Assembly (NCBI GenBank): GCA_028565635.1 | Contig: JAOXYB010067734.1 | Coordinates: 1 to 10,114 of the forward strand | Source: Phoronis ovalis | Taxonomy: Eukaryota; Phoronida; Phoronidae | Direction: 5' to 3' | Length of the DNA: 10,114 nt | Shown here: in pieces, positions 1 through 7,995 of the stretch | How the letters are laid out: the number at the start of each line of letters is the position of its first letter | Position numbering within the stretch: position 1 is the first letter of the stretch | Position numbers and translations under genes: made by a program | The notes under the pieces: generated by a model | The model's database searches: none | Told to the model about the DNA's origin: nothing | The model's input: only the letters and a program-made list of their open reading frames with translations

Positions 1-720
1 GCATTCTTTGCTGGGGGTAGACATATGCCTAATAAGGGATACCTTAATATAAATGACCAATCATACAGTAGAAAGTAGAAAGTAGTTAAAGTTTATTAAG
101 AATTATTTTTGTTTCTCAGCCCGAATCGCTAGGTTTAAATTACAATGCTATTTAAGCTTTATACGAATAGTGCATAAGCGTAATTTTAGTTACAAAATAA
201 AAATACGTTACTCTTCGTCAACTGACACTGCATAAATCGTTGGGCAATCTAGAGTTTTCTCAGCATTTGTGGTGGCAACGGTGAATATTATAAAAAAAGC
301 CTGTACTGAAACAAAGCAATCCTAAACCAAATGCAATGTACAATCGAAATGATTATTTTATAGTAACCGTATTGTATTTAGTATATAAAACTTGTGACAT
401 ATTTTGTATTAATATGCAGAAATTGAGCGACGTAGACATTTCTTAAGCAAAAAATGGCGTTCCACCGCAACAGAAGGCCCGTCAGATGGGGGGGGGGAGT
501 GCGTTAGGTGCGAAAAGGAATGACATACATTTATATATATTAACTAAAATGAGTATTTGCAACTTTTTTGGCATGTTACTGATTTTTTTTCTGCTCATAT
601 GTGTAATGAATAATATAAGACAGCACAATAATAACATCTTGAGCGGAGGTTGGCTAAAACAGTGAAAATAGGCAATTTATAGCAAATAAGACTGTAAATG
701 CTTGAGAGTGCAACATTTTT
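1..720. other. AT-rich non-coding stretch with a G10 run
   Basis: No gene was recognised in either strand. The only distinctive item is an uninterrupted run of ten G at 488-497, standing out sharply in AT-rich sequence. If the left TMEM26 gene is intact this is part of its first intron, and no exon 2-like peptide was found here. Confidence 0.6.
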
Positions 721-1038
721 GCAAACATGTCACGCATTTCCGTTAGTTTCTACATTAACGAAATAAAATCCATTTAAGAGGTCCTTTTACCATTTATTTT
801 AATTGTATCTTATTGCAATAAAAGTATCTTGTATCAGTAATTTAGTAAACTATTTTCTGTTTTAATCTTTCCAAGTAATAACTAATTTGCGTAGAAATGA
901 ATGTATGTCTCAAATTTCCGTCAGTTTCTACATTTACAAATTAAATTCCCTATAGCAAGTATTTTATTATTTTTTCCTCAAAAAATCTCGTACTTTACAA
1001 TAAAAGTATTTTGTATCAATAATTTAGCAAACATGTAT
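721..1038. repeat. Two-copy local duplication, about 180-base period
   Basis: Blocks in 721-850 recur in 899-1038. ATTTCCGTTAGTTTCTACAT at 736 matches ATTTCCGTCAGTTTCTACAT at 914 (offset 178). CAATAAAAGTATCTTGTATC at 816 matches CAATAAAAGTATTTTGTATC at 998 (offset 182), followed by AGTAATTTAGTAAAC versus AATAATTTAGCAAAC. The offset change implies small indels. GCAAACATGT occurs at 721 and again at 1027, suggesting the start of a third, degraded unit. No coding potential is recognised. It lies in the presumed first intron of the left TMEM26 gene. Confidence 0.8.
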
Positions 1039-1198
1039 TTTAAACAAATGCTTTTCCACTCTAAAATGCCTAAAGTGAATTTCATCAACTGTGTAACTTA
1101 TATTTAGTCATATTTAATTACTGATAGCTGTATATACTTTGACACAATTCTTCCAAAAATTCCAATTTTGCCATATTTCTATTTCCATTACTAAAATG

Positions 1199-1277
1199 AT
1201 TAATGTATTGATAGTACTGTTATAAGTGAAGAAATAGGAGTAGCATTGCCATAATTATTAACTACCAATACATTAAT
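1199..1277. repeat. Inverted repeat, 17-base arms
   Basis: ATTAATGTATTGATAGT (1199-1215) is the reverse complement of ACTACCAATACATTAAT (1261-1277) except for one position. The 45-base spacer is unremarkable. It could form a hairpin in RNA or be a remnant of a small inverted-repeat element. Confidence 0.75.
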
Positions 1278-1369
1278 ATAATTTATTAGTCCTTCTTTAG
1301 CCTGTAGACATATCAGTTAACCAAGGATATCAAATAGTTGTGTGTATCAGAATTGCTTAGAGTTACGAC

Positions 1370-1443
1370 AGATCGTGTAAATTATTTAATAGTCAGATCG
1401 TAATCTGCTATTCATGATATAAAGTTGCATGTACCTACCATTT
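1370..1443. repeat. Duplicated splice-donor segment, copy A
   Basis: A segment of about 74 bases nearly identical to 1555-1628, offset by 185 bases. Shared blocks include GATCGTGTAAATTATTTA and GATATAAAGTTGCATGTACC followed by TACCATTT. The similarity stops at the exon boundary side: copy B runs into the TMEM26 exon, while copy A runs into unrelated sequence. Copy A therefore carries a second minus-strand AAATG|GTAGGT donor without an attached exon. Confidence 0.9.
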
Positions 1444-1554
1444 GAATATTACTTTGTGTTTCTCTGTTGAATTGTTAATGAAAGTTAGCTAGTTAAGAGT
1501 AAAATGTTGCATAATAACATATAGTGGTAGTGTTTATCACATAATTTGCTTAAT

Positions 1555-1628
1555 AGATCGTGTAAATTATTTAGAATTCATATCGTAATTTGCTACTCAT
1601 GATATAAAGTTGCATGTACCTACCATTT
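1555..1628. repeat. Duplicated splice-donor segment, copy B
   Basis: The partner of 1370-1443. It spans the last five exon bases, the functional donor and about the first 70 intron bases of the TMEM26 exon on the minus strand. There are a handful of mismatches, mainly in the stretch after ATTATTTA, which suggests a not very recent local duplication. Confidence 0.9.
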
Positions 1629-1814
1629 CCATTCCTTTCTTCTTTTGCAACACAGCGTTATAATTGCTTCGAAAATAATTACAACAAGAGGTATCATAAG
1701 ACACCAGTAACGATCATCTTTCGTCACCAAGTACAGACGCCATGTTGCTGCTGTCCCATGAATTCCAAATATCAGACGAACAAAAATGGCGCGCAAAATC
1801 AGCAAGAGTCCCAT
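1624..1814 (-). CDS. TMEM26: TMEM26-like gene, first coding exon (partial gene, continues left)
   Basis: This exon encodes the N-terminus of a TMEM26-family multi-pass membrane protein of poorly known function. The start chosen is the ATG at 1814-1812, because the peptide from there (MGLLLILRAIFVRLIFG...) aligns end to end with the known family N-terminus as I recall it; the frame stays open upstream to 1880. Residues 2-20 form a first hydrophobic segment, followed by a TWRLYLVTKDDRYW loop (24-37) and a second hydrophobic segment (about 39-56). A basic KRRKEWKW end follows, matching the family's basic segment ending in KW. The exon stops inside the last Trp codon (phase 2) at donor TG|GTAGGT; reading on would reach TAG at once, so splicing here is required. 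Exon 2 is not visible in 1-1623 and should lie left of the window. The position is about 5.55 kb downstream of another TMEM26 gene on the same strand, so this is a separate paralogue or an orphan exon. Family assignment is confident; whether the gene is intact is unknown. Confidence 0.82.
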
Positions 1815-3880
1815 GGGATTGCGGACAATTCGCTTCTGAAAAATCAAATGGTAGTTGACTATATATGGCTTTTTTAACAATAATTATTAATGAAGCAGAA
1901 TGATTCTACTCACGGTTATTCGATTAGCCGTAAGGTGTGGTAGACAATATAATAATAATAGGCTAATTAAGACCACTAACAAGTATCGTCCATCTACGGC
2001 CATCCTACTGATCACCCCTCATGCATGTACGTCTATATTCAGTTTAAAACCACAATTAAACATTTCAGTGTTCAATGAAACTTCTAGGAGCTAGAAAATT
2101 GTAACTAGAAGCTACATATTGATTTCTGAGTACTGAGCAGGTTTTGGACAATAATTGTTAGATATGTTAGTCATACGCTACAAATTCATTCACATAGTAC
2201 ACAAAGAGTACATACGTAATGTAGACATTTATATATCGTCAATTGAATCGTTACAACTCCATTCGTACGAACTTGACATCTACACTAAAACGCGTGCGCT
2301 CTATAACTTCTAGGAACTACAGACTGTTTCTAGAGCCTAAAACTGGTTTTAGTGTCTAGCATATTTTAGGAGTCGTAGGAGCTATACAATCATGTATAAT
2401 AGACCGTCAGTTTCGGGGCCGTCGATGTAGGTCTGAGGTCTTAGCTAATTGCCTAGCATGATTCACACAAAGGAAGCAGTTTTCGCATGCACAATTATGA
2501 CTTCATGCTGGGTAACCTATAGCCCAGGGGAACTCTACAATTGCTTTTAACCCGGTATCGACGCTCAGTTCAATCTTCTAGAAGGATTTGTACCTTCTAC
2601 CTGGAACCGAGAGCCGATCATAGGTAACAAGTCAATTAATAAGTCAGTATTAACAAGATTATCTAGCATGAAGTTATAATGACGCATACGGAAATCGATT
2701 TATATGAATCCTGCTAGGTCACTTAGCTCCTAACTGATCTGACCTAAATCGACTATCGATTATAGCCCCCAAAATCTTCTTGTACAAACAGTTTCTTAGA
2801 TTCTAGAACAAGTATGTATCTCCTAGAAGTTGCAAATCTTACAAGTTTTAGCACGGATGAAAAGCTCGTACAAATTTATAGCACCTAACGATGTGCAGAT
2901 ATTATATATAGGGTGTACTAACGAATTTGTAGCGTCGTTTTATACTTTCTACGATTATTGTCCAAGCACCGCTTGGTATTTATGAAATGGAAAGCTATAA
3001 CAAATATAGCCAGTTGAATGAGTACCAGATGAGATAATACTGAACGCGTACAGAAAAAACATTTCATCAAGAGTGACAAAATTGACAGAAAAAAGAAAAG
3101 AATGTGTAAAATTGTGAACTTCATATTTGGTAGACTGTGAGTCACCCTTCAGTGAAAAAGGCAGAATAAGGACAACAATGTCATACAAATATCTATGGAG
3201 AGCATAGTACATTTAAAATTGTAAACAAATCAAAGTCAAGTGGTATATGTAATGAGAAAGTAATGCATATTACAACAGACTAAACAAAGATCCAGGGTAC
3301 TTGATTAGAGTGTGAAATAGCGTACACAAAAGTGTTGGAGACCTGGAGTCAAATGCCATACGATTATTTAAAACAAAGGTTGAGCTTGATACGCTAAAAC
3401 CCTATACAGTGCTATGTCAGAGCATTAAGAAATGAAAGTCTTGGCAAACCGAGAAAAAAATCATGAAATTGCAAATTAACACCCCACTACTAAATAACGG
3501 GACATACGTAGGACAAACTGTTCTACCAACAACTCTATGAATTAAAAATGACCAGAGTTGCGAAGCCGATTCAAAAGCCTAAATTGAAACATAAGAAAAC
3601 TGTAGTATCCTGACTACTATAAATAAATTCCCGTAACTGAAGAATAATTAAGAGACTGGCTCAAAGCAAAAACGTTATTCTATGGACACTAAAATAAAAC
3701 ATGAACTAAAATATAAACTCACCATAAATGAAGTACACATAATTGTTAGCTGTTGTTTGACCAGCAACAGATCAGATGGTAAAATGTGGATATTGACCTA
3801 ACAGGAGATGGGAGATTGATTGTGAAGTCAAAGTTGAGTAGATAAGTGATATTGTATAAAGTTCCCGTTTCTTTAAATAG
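1815..3880. other. Gene-free stretch
   Basis: No supportable gene is present. Open frames here are short (the longest about 85 codons) and resemble no family. Small palindromes occur: CTAAAAC-TG-GTTTTAG (2337-2352) and CTTCTAGAAG (2575-2584). The stretch 2080-2840 is noticeably rich in CTAGAA or TTCTAG words, for which I have no explanation. The part nearest 1815 would contain the promoter of the left TMEM26 gene. Confidence 0.6.
1836..1866 (-). promoter_or_regulatory. Candidate TATA box or 5'UTR splice acceptor before the TMEM26 exon
   Basis: Two mutually exclusive readings fit the bases just before the ATG on the minus strand. TATATAG (complement of 1859-1866) lies about 45-52 bases upstream of the ATG and could be a TATA box giving a very short leader. 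TTTGATTTTTCAG (ending at 1836) is a good splice acceptor 21 bases before the ATG and would mean an upstream untranslated exon. The sequence does not decide between them. Confidence 0.25.
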
Positions 3881-4273
3881 GATTGCTCCTATGATGGTGT
3901 TAGGTTGTAACAAGGTTGTTTTGATGACCTTTAAATACAATTTAGGTATATATCAAAAAGGTGAAATTTATTTTAAGCTTCTTTTCAATTAATTTTATGG
4001 AGGAAACATGATGCAAGTCGGAACAAGTGGTTCAACAGGCTTGTATTTTGATATATGACAGTTAGAATCGGGAGAGTTATATCTAGAAGTTTAATATCTC
4101 AAAATGGCGTAAAATTTTCGGAAAGAAGCTTTTTATGTATTTAGGTCATGAGGTCAAGAGGGTCATTTTAAGACCCAAAGCAATGAAGTTCTAATACTTC
4201 CTGTTTAAACATCATTTAGGGTCATGTAATCTTAATAAAAGCCAATAAAAGTAACCCTGCCTTTACAAAAAGG
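3880..4273. repeat. Hairpin-headed repeat family, element 1 (left-truncated)
   Basis: This block matches the right part of element 2 (about 4775-5140) at an offset of about 856-868 bases. Anchors include TTAGGTTGTAACAAGGTTG then GATGACCTTT (compare 4780 and 4799), AATTAATTTTATGGAGGAAAC (compare 4855), GGCTTGTAT, ATGGCGTAAAATTTTC (compare ATGGCATAAAATTTTC) and CTGCCTTTACAAAAAGGATA with TCTAG (compare 5114). It lacks the hairpin head and first units, so it is a truncated copy. It also contains AGGTCATGAGGTCAAGAGGG at 4143-4162 with TCA following, giving three half-site-like hexamers. Confidence 0.75.
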
Positions 4274-5140
4274 ATATCTAGTTGCTCCTATAAGGGAGCA
4301 AGCCTATTGGTTTCGTGCGTTTTCTTTGTTCTTTTTCTTCTTCATTTTCTTCGTCCAATTTTCAGTAACCTATATCTCGAAGACGGTTACAGCTAAGAAC
4401 TTGGTACTTTATGTGTGACACCCCTGAGGTAGGCTATTGGTGACCTTGAGGTCAAAAGGTCATTTGGAGGTCAAAGGTCAAATTTTGAAAATTGCTCTAA
4501 ATGTTCCAAAATGATTGCATTGAGTTATAACGAAGTATTTTAGATGACATTTGAAAATATTCGGTACTAAAAGGTTTTATTTTTACTTTTTGGCATCTTT
4601 TCAATTAATTTATTGATCTTCCAATTTTCACTAAGTTATATCTCGAAGACTGTTGCAGTTAAGGACATAACATTTGAGGTTTGACATCCCCAGAGTAGGC
4701 CATTGCTGACCTTGGGGTCAAAAGGTCATTTAGCAGTCAAATTTTAAAATTGCTCGAAATGTTCCAAAAAGAAAGTATTAGGTTATAAAACGGTCATTTT
4801 ATGACCTTTGAGAATATCTAGGGATTAACAGGTGAATTTTTTAAGCATTATTTAAATTAATTTTATGCAGGAAACATAAGTCGTAGTGTTTAGTCCAATA
4901 GGCTTGTAATTAGACGTACGAGTTATGACAGTCTCAGGATCCGGAGAGTTGAAATTTCTGTCAAAACGTCATTTAGAGGTCAAAAGTTCAAACTGTCTAA
5001 TGGCATAAAATTTTCTTAATCAAGTCAAAAAGTCTCAAAGCAATGAATTTATATTATTTACTGAAAAACTAGCGGTCATGTATTAATGTTCATAAAAAGC
5101 AATATGAGCAACACTGCCTTTGCTAATAGGCTATCTAGTT
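4274..5140. repeat. Hairpin-headed repeat family, element 2 (near full length)
   Basis: Order of parts on the plus strand: a hairpin TTGCTCC...GGAGCAA (about 4273-4295) followed by CCTATTG; a pyrimidine-rich tract (4319-4354); unit 1 starting CCAATTTTCA at 4355; unit 2 starting CCAATTTTCA at 4621 (period 266); then a tail to about 5140. Each unit carries TATATCTCGAAGAC, a TGACAYCCC-like word, TGACCTTGRGGTCAAAAGGT, GCTCKAAATGTTCCAAAA, RTTATAA and GACMTTTGARAATAT. No coding capacity was recognised, so it is probably a non-autonomous or satellite-like repeat. It abuts element 1 in the same orientation. Confidence 0.75.
4441..4480. promoter_or_regulatory. Cluster of nuclear-receptor-type half-sites
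   Basis: Within 40 bases there are five exact AGGTCA hexamers: one inverted (TGACCT, 4441-4446) and four direct (4449-4454, 4457-4462, 4468-4473, 4475-4480). They form an everted repeat with 2-base spacing, a perfect DR2 and a perfect DR1. DR1 is the classical RXR/HNF4-type spacing. The motif belongs to a repeat unit and recurs, partly decayed, at 4708-4730, so occupancy is an open question. Confidence 0.4.
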
Positions 5141-5376
5141 TTTTATTCATATTCTTACAGAAAGGGCGAAAACACAAAAGAATTTCGAACTGGATTACTT
5201 TAGTAAGTAGATTACGTTTACCTTCATATCTTTCTAACATTTTTATAGTTGAAATTAATTGGGGAATCCACAACTATCCATCTACTCAACTGACGGAGTT
5301 TTTCTCCGTGAATTTCTATTATCAACTATTTTCTTTATATGTAGTAATCCACAGCGGCTCATACAATACGTTTCCA

Positions 5377-5466
5377 AATAAAAGCCCCGCCTTCTATTAA
5401 ACGCCCACCCCTGAAGCTCGAAAATAAATGAACACCCACTCCTTTTATTAAACGCCCCAGGGCGGT
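5377..5466. repeat. Short cluster of ATTAAACGCCC-like units
   Basis: Four related words lie in 90 bases: AAATAAAAGCCCCGCC (5377-5392), ATTAAACGCCC (5396-5406), AAATGAACACCCAC (5427-5440) and ATTAAACGCCCC (5447-5458). Their C-runs are spaced 19, 31 and 20 bases apart. The C-rich patches contrast with AT-rich surroundings. The minus-strand open frame over this region is a by-product of the repeat. Confidence 0.65.
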
Positions 5467-5657
5467 AGTTAAAGAATGACACAAATAAGTGTTTTTGAAT
5501 TAAATGTTAGCCTTAATTAATAATCGTCGTTGGATTTAAAAGAAAATATGTTTTTTAAAATAGTGTACCCCATTCGTTCGTGTCAAATTAAAAATCGAAT
5601 GTTACTTTTAACGTTTTGGTGAAAACATTTTAAAAATATTTCTAATCAGCGTGAATG

Positions 5658-5682
5658 ATATATATATATATATATATATATA
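5658..5682. repeat. (AT)n microsatellite
   Basis: An uninterrupted alternation of A and T for 25 bases. It interrupts the arm of the inverted-repeat element at 5565-5706; the homologous arm at 6542-6630 has only ATATAG at the same place, so the run expanded after the copies diverged. Confidence 0.95.
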
Positions 5683-6250
5683 GGGCCTAACAGGATTTCA
5701 AATTTCATAGTAATTTTGTGTTTAAAAAGTTATGAGATTTTCTGTGTGTCAGATCAAAAGCAAAGAAACGACATGTGGGTTCTCAGAGTAAAAGTTTTTA
5801 TAAAAGGCAGACTGCAAAACAACCCCAAAGCGTAATACAAACCATGACAAAAAGTGGATTTCCTTTTTCCTCTTCCTTATTCAATCAGCAGTTTTCTGGT
5901 ATATCATATGTAACAGGCAAACGGATTTTACACCTGCATCAAACATTGACTGCCTACAGATTGAACATAAAAATGAGATTACCCCAAGCTTACATTCGAT
6001 ACTATTTTGTGCACTAGATAAATGAATTTCTCATCTGGAGCTGCACTCGATATCAACAGTGAGTGACACATGCCTTGTCGGTATAAATAAGTTTAATAAA
6101 CAAAAAATAAAATGAAACGTTTACATTTCCTGCATAATTAATTACGTTTTAAATTGTGATATTTACACAAGCACGTGTATTGGTCGCTAAAATCACGTGT
6201 TAACCAAAATCAAGAAGTACCATGACATGTTAGTAATCCCATTATACGGT

Positions 6251-6429
6251 CATTGTTATTAATAATATCTTTAACTGTGTACAGTATTCTGGCATTTTTA
6301 TTAATAATATATTTAACTGTGTACAGTATTCTGGCATTGTTATTAATAATATCTTTAACTGTGTACAGTATTCTGGCATTGTTATTAATAATATATTTAA
6401 CTGTGTACAGTATTCTGGCATTGTTATGA
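6251..6429. repeat. 42-base minisatellite, four copies plus a partial
   Basis: The unit begins CATTGTTATTAATAATAT and ends ACTGTGTACAGTATTCTGG. Copies lie at 6251-6292, 6293-6334, 6335-6376 and 6377-6418, with a partial one to about 6429. Copies alternate at one position (ATCTTTAAC in 1 and 3, ATATTTAAC in 2 and 4), so the array looks like a duplicated dimer of 84 bases. Because 42 is a multiple of three, the minus strand stays open with a repeating ARILYTVK peptide; this is periodicity rather than evidence for a protein. Confidence 0.95.
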
Positions 6430-6511
6430 AGCGAAAAATACACGTTCACTTTATATTAATTACATTTCCCTCCGATGTACGGGAGATACACTTATTATAT
6501 TATATAAAAAC

Positions 6512-7097
6512 ATATCCCACTTTCCCATGTAATTCTGAAAATCGTGTGTTATTTTTAAAGTTTTAGTTACCAAATGTTTAAATATTTTTATCGGCGAGCC
6601 ATATAGTACCTAACAGGATTTCAAATTTTTGAATATCCTATTTTGAAGTTCCTGTTTTGCAAATCCTGTTATAAGTTCCCTATCGCCGACTGTAGCTCAG
6701 TTTCCCTCAACGGTTTCAGCCGTATCAAGTTCCAAGAACTCGATATTTATGCATATACATCATGAATAAGGCATGAATACTTGAAAGTGTGTGTTCACAG
6801 GCGATCATAAATATCACTATTGTTAGTCAAAGCATAAAGAGACAATTACATGTCATATTCAAATGAGCAGAGCGATCTAATTGTCTTCGTCCATTGTCGG
6901 CCAGAAGAATTATAATAGCGATATTTGTGTCTGTGAAACCAGAACTTTCCTTTAAAAAAATCATATTCCAAAATTATCAAATTTTGATTTGAATCCTGTT
7001 AGATCCTGTTTGAATCCTGTCACGCTGTCACATTTGTTCTGCTAAAATGATTTTAAAAAATTAACGATTTCCAGGGCGACATGGGAGAGTGGGATAT
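6512..7097. mobile_element. Foldback (inverted-repeat) element, about 586 bases
   Basis: The ends are inverted: ATATCCCACTTTCCCATGT (6512-6530) is the reverse complement of 7079-7097 with one mismatch. The pairing continues inward: AAATCG near 6538 with CGATTT near 7066; CTAACAGGATT at 6608 with AATCCTGTTAG at 6992; GTTCACAG and AAATATCACTATT (about 6793-6821) with AATAGCGATATTTGTG and CTGTGAAA (about 6914-6938); and AGACAATTA (6840-6848) with TAATTGTCT (6878-6886) around a 29-base centre. The left arm carries about 130 extra bases (about 6661-6790) absent from the right. No transposase is encoded, so it would be non-autonomous. A target-site duplication is not clear. Class unassigned. Confidence 0.65.
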
Positions 7098-7368
7098 ATA
7101 GTATACTGTGCTTCGAAACCATATAAATAACTTAGTCTATTAATTAGACAACTCGAATAGCTCGACCACCTCATAATTCAATTACAAGTTAATATTTTGC
7201 AGACACGTTTACACAGCTCTGAGTTATATGTGCTCTCGTCTTCTGGGCAGTGGCGTATTTAAAATGTACTATGAAAACCACATAGCGCGAATAAATAATA
7301 ACATTTTCTCCAGATTTCTTATGCAAATTTGATACATTATTATTATTATTATTATAAAACTAAGTCAT
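7098..7368. other. Presumed 3' untranslated or intergenic sequence after TMEM26
   Basis: This lies between the TMEM26 stop codon and the foldback element. It starts (gene-wise) with an ATT/AAT trinucleotide run at 7336-7355. No AATAAA or ATTAAA on the minus strand was found, so the polyadenylation site could use a variant signal such as the AATAAT run or lie farther left, inside the element. Confidence 0.4.
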
Positions 7369-7995
7369 TCATTTTCTTTTATTTCGACGATTTGGATCAT
7401 GATTAGTTCTAGAATTCGTGACATCTGTTTTTCTGATAAAAACGGGGGAAGGTGTCATGTCCTCCGGCCTGTAGGGTTTAACTTCTAAAGTTTCGAGTCT
7501 TATGGCGTTTCTTCTGGCTTCTAACAGCTCTTTGGCTGCAATCACGTCCGCAAGATTGGAATCCAAATGTTTCGTATTTTTATCCGCCGTTCCAGCATGG
7601 TGCCCCTCTAGCGTCATTATCTGTTCCATTTTCAGCCTTTCTCTTCTATGTTTTCGGACTTCAATTTGAACACAAATTAATCTGTATATCAACAAAAGTA
7701 TAACAAGAGTATTTTTGGCCGTGAAAAATAGATTTGTGTAGCTTAATACCTTAAAATGAATAATAAGAGTCAGTCTTAACCCTAGAAATGGAGCGTCCTG
7801 CATAAGAATTGAGATGATTATTCCATACACATCCGGAGAACAACATTCCCTGCCTTCATCGTCTAAAGCACTTTGTGTTGAAACTCCTGATTGGTCGCTG
7901 CGAGATTTAGTGGCTGTTAATACCATACAGAACTGCATTAAACTCCATGACCACAGGGCGAGAATAATGTATGTCAGGGTTCTATCCTTCCGCAC
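7369..7995 (-). CDS. TMEM26: TMEM26-like gene, terminal coding exon
   Basis: This exon encodes the last 208 residues plus a TGA stop (7371-7369) of the gene whose preceding exon is at 8336-8536. The acceptor is TTATTTCCAG (AG at 7997-7996), in phase 0. An ATG-started open frame extends to 8052, but its first 19 residues are intronic. Membrane segments are LTYIILALWSWSLMQFCMVL (7-26), then DVYGIIISILMQDAPFLGLR (55-74) continuing to about residue 79, and LFFTAKNTLVILLLIYRLI (89-107). The W-W-LQF-like, QD-PFL-LR, FKV and F-AKN--V--L-YRL patterns are those of TMEM26. Between the first two segments is a polar loop with an adjacent Cys pair (51-52). The tail from about 110 is basic and charged, probably cytosolic, and diverges from vertebrates. 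Immediately after the stop is an ATT repeat. No AATAAA lies in the roughly 300 bases downstream; the only one (7383-7378, minus strand) is inside the coding sequence just before the stop, so the 3' end is unclear. Confidence 0.92.
   Translation of the reverse strand: MRKDRTLTYIILALWSWSLMQFCMVLTATKSRSDQSGVSTQSALDDEGRECCSPDVYGIIISILMQDAPFLGLRLTLIIHFKVLSYTNLFFTAKNTLVILLLIYRLICVQIEVRKHRRERLKMEQIMTLEGHHAGTADKNTKHLDSNLADVIAAKELLEARRNAIRLETLEVKPYRPEDMTPSPVFIRKTDVTNSRTNHDPNRRNKRK

Larger units (their letters stand above)
5565..6489. mobile_element. Possible second foldback/MITE-like element, degraded
   Basis: The left arm 5565-5706 aligns with the left arm of the element at 6512-7097: GTACCCCATTCGTTCGTGTC, then AAAAATCG, a T-rich stretch, and CCTAACAGGATTTCAAATTT at 5686-5705. 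A candidate right end at about 6430-6489 reads GTATCTCCCGTACATCGGAG on the minus strand, loosely like the family terminus. Only the left arm is well supported. The interior holds the 42-base minisatellite and no recognised gene; the interval between about 5707 and 6250 has nothing else identifiable. Confidence 0.35.

Noticed and set aside
1614-1877. Plus-strand open frame of 87 codons
   Set aside because: It is the antisense shadow of the TMEM26 first exon, which has a clear family match on the minus strand.
2575-2597. Heat-shock-element-like TTCTAGAA palindrome with a nearby CCTTC
   Set aside because: A single inverted pair of GAA units is expected by chance in 10 kb, and the required contiguous array of three is absent.
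2955-3212. Overlapping minus-strand open frames with hydrophobic stretches
   Set aside because: Short, overlapping in different frames, T-rich composition explains the hydrophobicity, and there is no TMEM26 or other family resemblance.
5086-5400. Plus-strand open frame of 104 codons, the longest outside TMEM26
   Set aside because: It starts in the tail of a repeat and ends in the ATTAAACGCCC cluster; composition is generic and no family is recognised.
6251-6429. CRISPR-like array
   Set aside because: Units are directly tandem with no unique spacers, and the context is a spliced eukaryotic genome.
6210-6449. Minus-strand open frame with a repeating ARILYTVK peptide
   Set aside because: The frame stays open only because the minisatellite unit is 42 bases, a multiple of three. 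There is no independent sign of coding.
6690-6740. tRNA or tRNA-derived SINE promoter (GTAGCTCAG followed by AGTTCCAAG)
   Set aside because: A-box-like and B-box-like words are present, but no cloverleaf, acceptor stem or SINE tail could be built.
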